Source: JAMLIN01 sp041676645
GTDB taxonomy: Bacteria > Pseudomonadota > Gammaproteobacteria > Burkholderiales > Burkholderiaceae_E
NCBI GenBank assembly: GCA_041676645.1
Contig: JBAYRO010000010.1
Location: 1-56,246 of the forward strand
DNA length: 56,246 bases
Direction: 5' to 3'
The position numbers and the translations under genes were made by a program. Each line of letters begins with the position of its first letter. Positions within the stretch are counted from its first letter, which is position 1. Below, in pieces: positions 8,294 through 17,295 of the stretch. The notes under the pieces were generated by a model, which saw only the letters and a program-made list of their open reading frames with translations, made no database searches and was not told where the DNA came from.

Positions 8294-8959
8294 ATGAGTG
8301 AAGCCTTCGACACCATCGAGCTCGATATCGGCGGAACGCCGACCGCCTCGGTGATCTGGCTGCATGGCCTGGGCGCGGATGCCAACGATTTCGTTCCCAT
8401 CGTGTCGATGCTCGGGCTCGACGAGGGCCCCGGCATCCGCTTCGTGTTTCCCAATGCGCCGGTGCGCCCGGTCACGATCAACGGCGGCATGCCGATGCGC
8501 GCCTGGTTCGACATCCGCGACCTCGGCGGCAGGAACATCGACGAGGCCGGCATCCGGGAAGCCGGCGCCACGCTCGATGCGCTCGTCGAGCGCGAGATCG
8601 GGCGCGGGATCGATGCCGCGCGCATCGTGCTGGCGGGATTCTCCCAGGGCGGAGTGATCGCGCTGCACGCGGGGCTGCGCCAGCCGCGGCCGCTGGCCGG
8701 AATCCTCGCGCTGTCGACCTTCCTCGCGCTGGCCGATTCCCTGCCGGACGAGGCCACCGAGGCGAATCGTTCGATCCCGATCTTCCTCGCGCACGGCCAC
8801 CACGACGAGATGATCGCGGCCGAGCGGGCCATGCGCTCGCGCGACCTGCTGCTCGAGGCCGGCTATCCGGTGGCCTGGCACGACTACCCCATGGGCCACG
8901 AAGTCTGCGTCCAGGAAATCAACGCGATAGGCGCCTGGCTCGCCGAGCGCCTGGCCTGA
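8294..8959 (+). CDS. Carboxylesterase / phospholipase family alpha/beta hydrolase
   Basis: The 221-residue protein is of the bacterial carboxylesterase (EstB, acyl-protein-thioesterase-like) family and hydrolyses short-chain carboxylic esters in the cytoplasm. It has the oxyanion region VIWLHGLGADANDF, nucleophile Ser117 in AGFSQGG, Asp171 in HGHHDEM and His202 in YPMGHEVC, a complete catalytic triad. The true substrate cannot be read from sequence. Start ATG 8294 follows the rnhA stop by one base, which implies translational coupling. Confidence 0.9.
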   Translation: MSEAFDTIELDIGGTPTASVIWLHGLGADANDFVPIVSMLGLDEGPGIRFVFPNAPVRPVTINGGMPMRAWFDIRDLGGRNIDEAGIREAGATLDALVEREIGRGIDAARIVLAGFSQGGVIALHAGLRQPRPLAGILALSTFLALADSLPDEATEANRSIPIFLAHGHHDEMIAAERAMRSRDLLLEAGYPVAWHDYPMGHEVCVQEINAIGAWLAERLA

Positions 8960-9075
8960 GCAAGCGTCGTCGGGCCCGCTGCCGCGGGCGATCCCGCCGC
9001 TGATCGGGGAAATCCAATGTGTCCGCAGCTGCGCCGAAACGCTATGCTACTGTGCGTTTTTCGTCCCGTTCGTCC

Positions 9076-10191
9076 ATGAAAGCCCATTCCCGTTCACGCT
9101 GGATCCCCATCGGGGCGGTGCTTGTCATCGCGGCGGCGGCATTGGCGGCGGTGACCCGGCCCTGGGCCCAGGCGAACACCACGGCGACGGTGCAGCAGGC
9201 CTCGATCGCGCCGGCCGAGCCGATCGTCGATGTCGAGATCGCTTCGGCCCGCCACCGGCTGATCCGCGAGGAGATCTCCGCGGTCGGCACGCTGCGAGCG
9301 GCCGAGTCGGTGATGCTCAGGCCCGAGATCGCGGGACGCATCCACAGGATCCATTTCCGTGACGGCCAGACGGTACGCGCCGGCGACATTCTCTTCGAGC
9401 TCGACTCCAGCGTGCTCGGCGCCGAGGTGGCGCAGGCCCGGGCCGAACTCGACCTCGCGAAGTCCAATGTGCGACGTACCCGCGAACTCGCCAACCAGCG
9501 CTTCGTCAGCGCCCGTTCGCTCGACGAGGCGGAATCCTCGATGCGGGTGCTCGAAGCCAGGCTCGAGCTCGCCCAGGCACGAATGGGCAAGACCCGGCTC
9601 GAGGCGCCTTTCGACGGCGTGCTGGGCCTTCGCAAGGTCAGCGTGGGCGACTACGTCGATGTCGGGGCGGATCTCGTCATGCTCGAGGATCTTTCGTCGA
9701 TGCAGGTCGACCTGCGGCTGCCCGAGCGTTTCCTCGGCGCGATCGAGCCGGGCCAGGAGATCCTGCTCGAACTCGACGCCTATCCCGGCGCGAGCCTGCG
9801 CGCCCGCCTGCTGGCGATCGATGCGCAGGTCGACGCGGGCGGGCGGGCGCTGCTGGTGCGCGGTCGGCTGGACAGCAATGACACCAAGCTGCGGACGGGC
9901 ATGTTCGCGCGGGCGCGGCTCGTGACCGGGGAGTCGCCCGATGCGGTGGTGATCCCCGAAGAGGCCCTGATCGTCGGCGACGGCGAATCCCATGTGTACC
10001 TGGTCGACGGCGAGCATGCGCGCCGGGTGGCGGTACGCACCGGCCGCCGCACCGCCGGCGTGGTCGAGATCGTCTCCGGGCTCGCCGCCGACGACCGCGT
10101 CGTGGTTGCCGGCCATATCAAGCTGCGCGGCGAGCGGCCGCGCATCAAGGCCGTCGCGCCACCGCCGGCGCCGGCCGCGTCGGTCCGCTGA
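9076..10191 (+). CDS. RND efflux pump periplasmic adaptor (membrane fusion protein)
   Basis: The 371-residue protein has one N-terminal membrane anchor (WIPIGAVLVIAAAALAAV) and then the adaptor hairpin. The two lipoyl halves are ETLRAAE-like GTLRAAESVMLRPEIAG and LEAPFDGVLGLRKVSVGDYV, flanking a helical coiled-coil region. Beta-barrel segments such as GQEILLELDAYPG and membrane-proximal GLAADDRVVVAGHIKL follow. It links the inner-membrane RND pump to an outer-membrane channel, which is not encoded nearby. I chose 9076 over an upstream in-frame ATG at 9019 because the hydrophobic anchor then follows directly. The permease gene starts 18 bp downstream. Confidence 0.92.
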   Translation: MKAHSRSRWIPIGAVLVIAAAALAAVTRPWAQANTTATVQQASIAPAEPIVDVEIASARHRLIREEISAVGTLRAAESVMLRPEIAGRIHRIHFRDGQTVRAGDILFELDSSVLGAEVAQARAELDLAKSNVRRTRELANQRFVSARSLDEAESSMRVLEARLELAQARMGKTRLEAPFDGVLGLRKVSVGDYVDVGADLVMLEDLSSMQVDLRLPERFLGAIEPGQEILLELDAYPGASLRARLLAIDAQVDAGGRALLVRGRLDSNDTKLRTGMFARARLVTGESPDAVVIPEEALIVGDGESHVYLVDGEHARRVAVRTGRRTAGVVEIVSGLAADDRVVVAGHIKLRGERPRIKAVAPPPAPAASVR

Positions 10192-10209
10192 GCCCGGCCG
10201 GGCCCGTCG

Positions 10210-13200
10210 ATGCGCCTGTCCCATACCTGCATCCAGCGGCCGGTCTTCGCGACGGTGCTGGCGATCATCCTGATGCTGGTCGGGGCGGTGAGCTTCGAGC
10301 GCCTGCAGGTTCGCGAGTATCCGCAGATCGACGAGCCGGTCGTCACGGTGCGCACCGAGTATCTCGGGGCGTCGGCCGAGATCATCGAGTCGCAGGTCAG
10401 CAAGCCGCTCGAGGATTCGATCGCCGGGATCGAGGGCGTCGATGTCCTGACTTCCATCTCCCGGGCCGAGCTCAGCCAGATCACGGTGCGCTTCCGGCTC
10501 GAGCGCGACCCCGACGGCGCGGCCGCCGATGTCCGCGACCGCGTCGCCCGGGCGCGTTCCAAGCTGCCCGACGACGTCATCGAGCCGGTCGTGGCGAAGG
10601 TCGAGGCCGACGCCAATCCGGTCGTCTGGATGTCGTTCTCCAGCGAGAACATGTCGGCGCTCGAGGTTTCCGACATCGCCAACCGGATCGTCAAGCCGCG
10701 CCTGCAGACCCTGCCCGGTGCGGCCGATGTGCGCATCTTCGGCGAGCGCAAGTATGCGATGCGGATCTGGCTCGACAAGAACCAGCTGGGCGCCTTCGGC
10801 CTGACGCCGCTCGACGTCGAGCAGGCCCTGCGTTCGCAGAACATCGAGGTGCCGGCCGGGCGCATCGAGAGCGCGATGCGCGAGTTCAACGTGGTCTCGA
10901 GCACCGACCTGCGTACCGTCGCCGATTTCGAGAGCATGGTGCTCAAGACAGAGCTCGGCTATCCGGTGCGGCTGCGCGACGTCGCGCGGGTCGAGATCGG
11001 CGCCGAGAACGATCGCACGGTGGTGCGCTTCAATGGCCGCAATACCGTCGCGATGGGAATCATCAAGCAGGCGACGGCCAATCCGCTGATCCTGTCCGCG
11101 GCGCTGCGCGAGCAGATCCCGAACATCGAGCGCGACCTGCCCGACGGGCTCAAGATCACCATTTCGCACGACTCCTCGCTCTTCATCGAGCGCTCGATCG
11201 AGGCGGTCTTCATGACCATCGGCGAGGCGGCCGCCCTCGTCGCGATCGTGATCTTCCTGTTCCTCGGCACGGTGCGGGCCTCGATCATCCCGCTGGTGAC
11301 GATCCCGATCGCGCTCGTCACCACCTTCGCCCTGATGCTGGTCGCCGGCTTCTCGATCAATACCCTGACGCTGCTCGCGCTGGTGCTTGCCATCGGCCTG
11401 GTGGTGGACGACGCGATCGTCGTCCTCGAGAACGTGCACCGGCACATCGAGAACGGCATGAAGCCGGTGGCCGCGGCACACAAGGGCATATCGGAGGTCG
11501 CCTTCGCGGTGATCGCCATGACCCTCACCCTGGCGGCGGTGTATGCGCCACAGGCGTTCACGCCCGGGCGCACCGGTCGGCTGCTGATCGAGTTCTCGCT
11601 GACACTGGCGGGCGCGGTGCTGGTCTCGGGCTTCATCGCGCTGACCCTGACGCCGATGATGTGCGCGAGGCTGCTGCGCCACGAGGAGAATCCCGGCCTG
11701 CTGTCGCGCGTCATCGAGGCGACCCTGCGACGACTCGTATCCGCCTATCGCAAGGCCCTCGTTGCGGTTCTCGCGCTGCGCTGGCTGGTCCTCGCCGGTG
11801 TCGTCGGCTGCTTCGTGGCGACGACCCTGCTGTGGACCAGCATGAAAGCCGAGCTCGCCCCGACCGAGGATCGTGGCGTCATGCTCGTCAACTTCACCGC
11901 GCCCGAGGGATCTTCCATCCAGTACACCAGCGAATACGCCGAGCGGATCGAGCGCATCGCGATGAGCGTTCCCGAGGTCGACCGGGTCTTCATGGTCGCG
12001 GGCAATCCCACGGTGGAGCGCGGCACCGGCTCGCTGCGCATGGCCGACTGGAACGATCGCGACCGCAAGGTGCCCGAGATGCTCGAGGAGCTGCTGCCGC
12101 AGCTGCTGACCATCCCCGGGGTCCGGGCCAATGGGCTCGCGCCGCCATCGCTCGGACAGCCCTTCCGCTCGCGGCCCTTCCACATGATGGTCATCACCTC
12201 CGATACCTACGAGAAGCTGCAGGATGGCGCCGAGCCGCTGCTTGCCGACCTGCGCGCCTGGCCCGGCCTGCAGGGCGTCGAGACCGACCTGCGACTCGAC
12301 AAGCCGGAGCTGCGCCTGTGGATCGATCGCGACCGGGCCGCCGATGCCGGCGTCTCGATGGAGAACATCGGGCGGGTTCTCGAGACCTCGCTGGGTGGGC
12401 GCCGGGTCACCCGGTTTCGCAAGGATGGCGAGCAGTTCGAGGTGATCGTCCAGCTCGACCCGGCCGGGCGCAGTTCGCCCGACGACATCTCGGACATCCT
12501 GGTGGCCGGGAACGGCGGTCGCCTGCTGCCGCTGTCCTCGCTGCTGCGCGCCGAGGAAACCGTCGGACCCAAGGAGCTCAATCACTTCTCGCAGCGACGG
12601 GCGCTGGCGATCACCGCCAACCTCGGTCCCGGCACTTCGCAGGGCGAGGCGCTCGCCTATGCGGCGGCCGCCGCCGATCGGCTGCTGCCGCAGGGCTTCG
12701 TGGTCGACTGGGATGGCCAGTCGCGCGAGTTCTTCCAGTCGTCCTCGTCGCAGATGCTCACGCTGGTGCTGGCGCTGCTGTTCATCTATCTCGTGCTCGC
12801 GGCGCAGTTCGAGAGCTTTGTCGATCCGCTCATCATCATCTCGACGGTGCCGCTGTCGATGGTCGGAGGGCTGCTGCTGCTCGAGGCGGGCGGGGGGACG
12901 ATCAACGTCTACAGCAAGATCGGGTTGATCACCCTGATCGGGCTGATCACCAAGCACGGCATCCTGATCGTCGAGTTCGCCAACCAGTTGCGAGACCGCG
13001 GCAGCTCGATCCGCGAGGCGGTCATCGAAGCCGCCTGCCTGCGCCTGCGTCCGATCCTGATGACCACCGGCGCGATGGTGCTCGGGGCGGTGCCGCTGGC
13101 GTTCGCCACGGGCGCCGGCGCCGAGAGTCGCCAGCAGATCGGCCTGGTCGTGGTCGGCGGCATGAGCCTGGGTACGGTTCTCACCCTGTTCGTGGTGCCT

Positions 13201-13278
13201 TCGGTGTACATGCTGTTCACGCGGCGCCATCGCGAGCCGATCGTCGACCATCGCGAGGCGCTAGAATCGGCGGCATGA
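10210..13278 (+). CDS. RND family multidrug efflux permease (HAE1 type)
   Basis: This 1022-residue inner-membrane transporter couples the proton gradient to export of drugs or lipophilic compounds. It has the HAE1 architecture: N-terminal membrane segment starting RPVFATVLAIILMLVGAVSF, a porter region, TM4 with the proton-relay pair Asp400-Asp401 in LVVDDAIVVLENVHRHIE, and a second half repeating the fold. The C-terminal half includes LLFIYLVLAAQFESFVDPLI and KHGILIVEFANQLRDRG. Length matches AcrB/MexB relatives. The stop TGA lies in ATGA with the dnaQ start at 13275, so the two genes are translationally coupled, an unusual partner for an efflux pump. Confidence 0.95.
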   Translation: MRLSHTCIQRPVFATVLAIILMLVGAVSFERLQVREYPQIDEPVVTVRTEYLGASAEIIESQVSKPLEDSIAGIEGVDVLTSISRAELSQITVRFRLERDPDGAAADVRDRVARARSKLPDDVIEPVVAKVEADANPVVWMSFSSENMSALEVSDIANRIVKPRLQTLPGAADVRIFGERKYAMRIWLDKNQLGAFGLTPLDVEQALRSQNIEVPAGRIESAMREFNVVSSTDLRTVADFESMVLKTELGYPVRLRDVARVEIGAENDRTVVRFNGRNTVAMGIIKQATANPLILSAALREQIPNIERDLPDGLKITISHDSSLFIERSIEAVFMTIGEAAALVAIVIFLFLGTVRASIIPLVTIPIALVTTFALMLVAGFSINTLTLLALVLAIGLVVDDAIVVLENVHRHIENGMKPVAAAHKGISEVAFAVIAMTLTLAAVYAPQAFTPGRTGRLLIEFSLTLAGAVLVSGFIALTLTPMMCARLLRHEENPGLLSRVIEATLRRLVSAYRKALVAVLALRWLVLAGVVGCFVATTLLWTSMKAELAPTEDRGVMLVNFTAPEGSSIQYTSEYAERIERIAMSVPEVDRVFMVAGNPTVERGTGSLRMADWNDRDRKVPEMLEELLPQLLTIPGVRANGLAPPSLGQPFRSRPFHMMVITSDTYEKLQDGAEPLLADLRAWPGLQGVETDLRLDKPELRLWIDRDRAADAGVSMENIGRVLETSLGGRRVTRFRKDGEQFEVIVQLDPAGRSSPDDISDILVAGNGGRLLPLSSLLRAEETVGPKELNHFSQRRALAITANLGPGTSQGEALAYAAAAADRLLPQGFVVDWDGQSREFFQSSSSQMLTLVLALLFIYLVLAAQFESFVDPLIIISTVPLSMVGGLLLLEAGGGTINVYSKIGLITLIGLITKHGILIVEFANQLRDRGSSIREAVIEAACLRLRPILMTTGAMVLGAVPLAFATGAGAESRQQIGLVVVGGMSLGTVLTLFVVPSVYMLFTRRHREPIVDHREALESAA

Positions 13279-13982
13279 CCCGCCAGATCGTCCTCGACAC
13301 CGAAACCACCGGCCTGGCCCCCGAGGAGGGGCATCGGATCGTCGAGATCGGCCTGGTCGAACTGCGCGGTCGCCGGCGCACCGGCCGGACCTTCCACACC
13401 TATCTCGATCCGGAGCGCGATATCGATGCCGCCGCCGAGAAGGTCCATGGCCTGAGCCGGGAGCGCCTCACCGGCGAGCCGAAGTTCGCTGCCGTCGTCG
13501 ACCGCCTGCTCGACTTCGTCGCCGGCGCCGAGATCCTGATCCACAACGCGCCCTTCGACATCGCGTTTCTCGATGCCGAGATCGCGAGGCTGGGCCGCGA
13601 GCCCTTCCGGACGCATTGCGCGGCGGTGATCGACACGCTCGCGATGGCCCGCGAGATGCGTCCGGGGCAGCGCAACTCGCTCGACGTCCTGTGCAGCCAC
13701 TTCGGGGTGTCCAACGAGCACCGTACCCTGCACGGCGCCCTGCTCGACGCCGAGCTGCTCGCCGAGGTCTATCTCCAGATGACCCGGGGCCAGGAATCCT
13801 TCGCGATGTTCGGCGACGAAGGCAAGATCGCGGCGGCCGATGCGCTCGCCTGGCCGCTGGCCGGATCCCCGCCGGTGCTGCGCCCGAGCGCGGAGGAGAT
13901 CGCCGCGCACGAGGCCCTGCTCGCCGACATGGAGCAGGCCGGCGGCGCGCCGATCTGGAGCGCCCTCAGCGCAGGCCGGTAA
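13275..13982 (+). CDS. dnaQ: DNA polymerase III epsilon subunit, 3'-5' proofreading exonuclease
   Basis: This is the proofreading subunit of the replicative polymerase. The 235-residue protein shows the three exonuclease motifs of the DnaQ-H family: ExoI VLDTETTGL at residues 6-14, ExoII LIHNAPFDIAFLDAE, and ExoIII HGALLDAELLAEVY. The C-terminal tail after about residue 175, which would bind the alpha subunit, is also present. The ATG overlaps the RND permease stop by four bases (ATGA). The gene ends convergently inside the S41 protease gene by 17 bp. rnhA and dnaQ usually sit close together, so this pair has been separated by about 5 kb here. Confidence 0.94.
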   Translation: MTRQIVLDTETTGLAPEEGHRIVEIGLVELRGRRRTGRTFHTYLDPERDIDAAAEKVHGLSRERLTGEPKFAAVVDRLLDFVAGAEILIHNAPFDIAFLDAEIARLGREPFRTHCAAVIDTLAMAREMRPGQRNSLDVLCSHFGVSNEHRTLHGALLDAELLAEVYLQMTRGQESFAMFGDEGKIAAADALAWPLAGSPPVLRPSAEEIAAHEALLADMEQAGGAPIWSALSAGR

Positions 13983-15363
13983 GGCGCGCCAGTCCGCGCA
14001 GCGAGTCGTCGAAACGCGGTGCGCCGGGCAGCGCCTTGGCGGCTGTCGGCGCCGGGCAGCGCCCGTTGGCCAGCCATTCGAGCGCGGCGGCAAGCAGGGG
14101 TTCGTCGGCGGCGCCGAATTCGCCGGCGACCGGATCCTCGAATGCGCAGTCGGGCGCGAGGCCGTTGTAGTAGTCCCCCTCGCCCAGGGCGTTGCGGGTG
14201 GTGAAGCTCACGATCGAGAAGACCCAGCCTTCATGGCTGGGCGGGGTGAAGCCCACCGGCTTGCCGCAGGTGGACGAGCCGATGCGGGTCGACGGTCGCC
14301 AGGCATCGAGGCCGGTGAGCAGGATCTCCGCGGCCGAGCAGGTGCGCCTCCCGGTCAGCCACACGATGCGCTCGAAGCGGCCGGCCCGCGGGTCGCTGAT
14401 GAAACTGAAGGAGCGGTTCGAGCTCGCGTGCGCCGGGTTGAATTCGAGTCGACCCATGGTCCGTCCGGCGAGATCCTCCAGTCCCAGCGCGGAGCCGACC
14501 TGCGCGGCGATCGCCACCAGGCCGCCGCCGTTCTCGCGCAGGTCGACGACCAGGTCCTGGGCGCCCTCGGCGAGCAGCCGGTCGAGCGCCGCCTGCCAGG
14601 CGGCGACCCCGAGCCGGCCGAAGGAGTAGAAGCCGACATAGCCGACCTTGCGCTCGCCGGCCGCATGCACGCCCGGCGAGCCCATCACGTAGTCGAGCTG
14701 GTACCAGTCCCTGGTCGCGGCGATGCGCAGGACCCGGCCCTCGCGGCGGATGTCGAACTCGAGCCCGGCGCCGACCTCGGTGGGCCCGAACGCTTCGTCG
14801 AGGGTTCCGGCGGCGATCAGCTCGGCCACTGGCTGGCCGTCGATGGCGATGATCCGGTCGCCGCGCCGCATGCCGGCCGCATGCGCGGGCGAGCGCGGCT
14901 GCACCAGGCGCAGGGCGAGGGCATCGGCCTCGACCTGGTAGGTGATGCCGAAGCCGAGGCTGCGGCCCTCGTCGAAGAAGGCGTTGTAGCTGGCCGCCGC
15001 TTCGATGTAGCTGTAGCGATCCTGGTCGACCCGCAGGGCGGCCAGGGCTTCATGGGCGTCGGCATAGCTGTCGGGCGCGGGCGCCGGCGGCAGCCGGTCC
15101 ACCCAGTAGTACCAGTCGTACAGATACGACACCAGGTAGTCGGCCGAGGGGGCCTTCGGCTCGGTGGCCGCCGCTGGCGCATCGCCGCCGCCGCTACCGC
15201 AGGCCGATAGCGCCAAGGCCGCCAGCGCGGCGGCGAGCAGGCGCAGCGGGCGGCCGCGAACGGCGGGGCGGATGCGGCGCCGGGCGGCGGGCCGGGCGGT
15301 GGCGAGGCGGCCCGCGGAGGGCGGCTGTCGGGTCGGACGGGGGGCTGGATATGGCACGGTCAA
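13966..15363 (-). CDS. S41 family (C-terminal-processing type) peptidase, lipoprotein
   Basis: The 465-residue product is a predicted periplasmic lipoprotein: an Arg/Pro-rich N-region, hydrophobic LLAAALAALAL and lipobox LSACGSGGG. A PDZ domain follows (PRSPAHAAGMRRGDRIIAIDGQPV), then the S41 catalytic core with QDLVVDLRENGGG. The Ser/Lys dyad fits TCSAAEILLTG (Ser) and SSTCGKPVGF (Lys) at the usual spacing of about 25 residues. The only start giving the whole signal is TTG at 15363; GTG two codons later is an alternative. The 3' end overlaps dnaQ by 17 bp on the opposite strand. The substrate is unknown. Confidence 0.85.
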   Translation of the reverse strand: MTVPYPAPRPTRQPPSAGRLATARPAARRRIRPAVRGRPLRLLAAALAALALSACGSGGGDAPAAATEPKAPSADYLVSYLYDWYYWVDRLPPAPAPDSYADAHEALAALRVDQDRYSYIEAAASYNAFFDEGRSLGFGITYQVEADALALRLVQPRSPAHAAGMRRGDRIIAIDGQPVAELIAAGTLDEAFGPTEVGAGLEFDIRREGRVLRIAATRDWYQLDYVMGSPGVHAAGERKVGYVGFYSFGRLGVAAWQAALDRLLAEGAQDLVVDLRENGGGLVAIAAQVGSALGLEDLAGRTMGRLEFNPAHASSNRSFSFISDPRAGRFERIVWLTGRRTCSAAEILLTGLDAWRPSTRIGSSTCGKPVGFTPPSHEGWVFSIVSFTTRNALGEGDYYNGLAPDCAFEDPVAGEFGAADEPLLAAALEWLANGRCPAPTAAKALPGAPRFDDSLRGLARLTGLR

Positions 15364-15398
15364 TGATTGCTACACTTCGCGGATCGCGTCAGGATCCC

Positions 15399-16610
15399 AT
15401 GATGAAAGAATCCCGTATCGCCCGTTCGCGTCGTGAACGCAAGAGCCATCTGTCGCCCGATGCCGAGCGCCTGGTGGCCGCGGCGCTGGGCCTGGCCAAT
15501 TCCGGTAGCCGGATCGAGGATCGCTACTGGGAGCGCCAGCTCGGCGACCGGATCGAACGCCTGCTCGAGAGCAGCCACCAGCAGTCGCTGTACAACGCCC
15601 TCGATCGTCTCCAGCAAACCGACGGCGAGGCCTATGGCGCGATGGTCGAGGCGGTCGAGGAGTGCGCCGAGAGCATCGTCGTCGACCATGAGGGCCAGCC
15701 CTGGCAGGTCCTGCTGGTTTCCGCGCCACTGATCGCCTGGACCCGCTTCCGGATCCCGTCCGGGGCGCTGCCACCGGATGCGGTCGCGGCGATTGCCGCG
15801 CACTGGCAGGCGCATGTGCTCGCCCGTGCGGCACGGCTCTTCGTCATGCCGCATCTCTACAGTCTCGACGAGCTGCCCCGGGACTACGCCGAATTGCGCA
15901 AGATGACGCGCCGTTTCGGCGAAGCCGCCCTGCGCGGGCGCCAGAGCCGGGGTGACGTCTCGGGCCTGCCCGAGACTGCCGACATGCTGGCCGATTCGCG
16001 CTTCCTGGTCGGCGCCCTGGCGGTGCCGCTGGGCGAGCCCGCCTTTCGCTGGCAGGAGCTCGAGCGCGAGGACCACGCCACCCGGGTGCAGTGCCTCGAG
16101 CAGTGGGTGGCCCAGGCCCGGCCGGTCATCGAGCCGCTCCTGCCGGGTTGCGGATTCGAATGCCTGCTGCCCGATGCGTACCACATCAACCTGCGTGAAT
16201 CCGATCGCCGTGTGCGGCCCAACGCGATTCGCGCCGGCGTGCACTACCTCAGCCATGCGCTCGCGATCGAGCCCGGCGAGATCCGGGCGGTGGTGGCGCC
16301 CTTCGGCGACGACCAGGTCGACGAGTACCGGATCGGCCTGTCGATCGATCCGGATGGCGACGAGATCGCCCACGGCATCGTCTGGCCCCTGTTCGGCGCC
16401 GAGTCCGAGGACGACGAGCCATCGCCGCTGGAGAGGATCCGCGAGATCCTGCGCGATGCCGGCGTCAACGAGCAGCGGCTCTGGCCCGACCTGATCGAGT
16501 CCGAGTACTGCGAGGACTGCGGCGCGCCCCTGTTCCCCAACGAGAACGGCGAAGTCGTCCACGCCGAGATGCCGGTCGACGTCGAACCCGGCTCCGCGCA
16601 CTTCCACTGA
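15399..16610 (+). CDS. DUF2863 family protein
   Basis: The 403-residue protein resembles DUF2863, a family of unknown function that I know mainly from Burkholderiales. Matching features are the N-terminal SPDAERLVAAALGLANSGSR, EDRYWERQL, and later VVDHEGQPWQVLLVSAPLIA and WTRFRIPSG. Near the C-terminus there is a short CxxC (EYCEDCGAPLFPNE) followed by an acidic tail with a His, which could bind a metal. No signal peptide or membrane segment is visible. Start 15399 has AGGA six bases upstream; in-frame ATGs further upstream run into the divergent S41 gene. It ends 13 bp before a strong REP-type hairpin that could act as its terminator. Confidence 0.75.
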   Translation: MMKESRIARSRRERKSHLSPDAERLVAAALGLANSGSRIEDRYWERQLGDRIERLLESSHQQSLYNALDRLQQTDGEAYGAMVEAVEECAESIVVDHEGQPWQVLLVSAPLIAWTRFRIPSGALPPDAVAAIAAHWQAHVLARAARLFVMPHLYSLDELPRDYAELRKMTRRFGEAALRGRQSRGDVSGLPETADMLADSRFLVGALAVPLGEPAFRWQELEREDHATRVQCLEQWVAQARPVIEPLLPGCGFECLLPDAYHINLRESDRRVRPNAIRAGVHYLSHALAIEPGEIRAVVAPFGDDQVDEYRIGLSIDPDGDEIAHGIVWPLFGAESEDDEPSPLERIREILRDAGVNEQRLWPDLIESEYCEDCGAPLFPNENGEVVHAEMPVDVEPGSAHFH

Positions 16611-16623
16611 TACGCCCCGAAAA

Positions 16624-16711
16624 AACGAAAAAGGGGTCAGACACCATTTTCAAGAAAATGGTGTCTGACCCCTTTTTCGTGACCCCTTTTTCGAAAATCG
16701 TGTCTGACCCC
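16624..16711. repeat. REP/REPIN-like hairpin plus extra half-site
   Basis: A perfect inverted repeat with 27-bp arms (16625-16651 and 16654-16680) and a 2-nt loop contains the core ggggtcagacacc. A third, partial copy (gaaaatcgtgtctgacccc) follows at 16693-16711. From general knowledge, this core is a common extragenic palindrome in proteobacteria, often linked to REP-associated tyrosine transposases; no transposase gene is in this window. Lying between two convergent genes, it may also terminate transcription on both strands. Confidence 0.85.
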
Positions 16712-16722
16712 ACTTCGGGCCC

Positions 16723-17268
16723 TCACGGTGCTCGCTGCGCGCCGGCGCGCGCGACCTCGATGCGTTCATCGAGGTAGGCGCCGTAGAAGTCCGGGCTCGG
16801 GTAGCCGACCAGCCGTTCCGCGACCTCGCGCTCGCCGTCGAGAAACAGCACCGTCGGCGCTATCCGTACCTGCAGCGCGCGGGCGATCTCCCGGGGCGAG
16901 CGTGCCGGCTCCACGCCGGGGATCGGTCGCTCGTCGTCCATCCGCAGTTCGACGAGGCGGATGCCGAGCCCTTCGCGCCGGGCATGGGCATGGCGCAGCT
17001 GGTCGCTGCGCAGGGCTTCGCAGAACGTGCAGCCCGCCAGGGAGAAGAACAGCAGCAGGGGCTGGCCGCGCTCGGTCGCGATGCCGCGTTCGCCCGCATA
17101 CGCTGCGGGGCCGCCGAGCAGCAGTCCGGGCCGGGGTCCACTGGCCATCGCCGGCGTGCGCCCGGCGAGCCCCCCCGCGGCGGCGGCAAGGACGAGGAGG
17201 GCGCCGACGAGAATCCGCCGGGTCGGCGATGAACCGGCTGCGGGGCAAATGCGCGCGGGCCTGGACAT
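16723..17268 (-). CDS. Thioredoxin-like periplasmic protein of the sox locus (SoxS/SoxW-like)
   Basis: The 181-residue protein has a hydrophobic N-terminal segment (ILVGALLVLAAAAGGLAG) serving as signal or anchor, then a thioredoxin fold. The redox motif is Cys80-Thr-Phe-Cys83 in FFSLAGCTFCEAL, and the cis-proline region is IAPTVLFLDGE. Dedicated thioredoxins of sox clusters reduce or activate Sox carrier proteins in the periplasm, and divergence from soxR supports that role. I chose the ATG at 17268; one at 17319 lies within the likely soxR promoter. Assignment to SoxS versus SoxW is not possible by eye. Confidence 0.75.
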   Translation of the reverse strand: MSRPARICPAAGSSPTRRILVGALLVLAAAAGGLAGRTPAMASGPRPGLLLGGPAAYAGERGIATERGQPLLLFFSLAGCTFCEALRSDQLRHAHARREGLGIRLVELRMDDERPIPGVEPARSPREIARALQVRIAPTVLFLDGEREVAERLVGYPSPDFYGAYLDERIEVARAGAQRAP

Positions 17269-17295
17269 GCGATGGATTCCGTTTGCCTCGGATGC

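Noticed and set aside
9094..13251. A 1385-codon open frame on the minus strand across the RND pump genes
   Set aside because: It is antisense to two clear genes and encodes His/Arg/Asp-rich sequence with no family motif; such frames are common opposite GC-rich genes.
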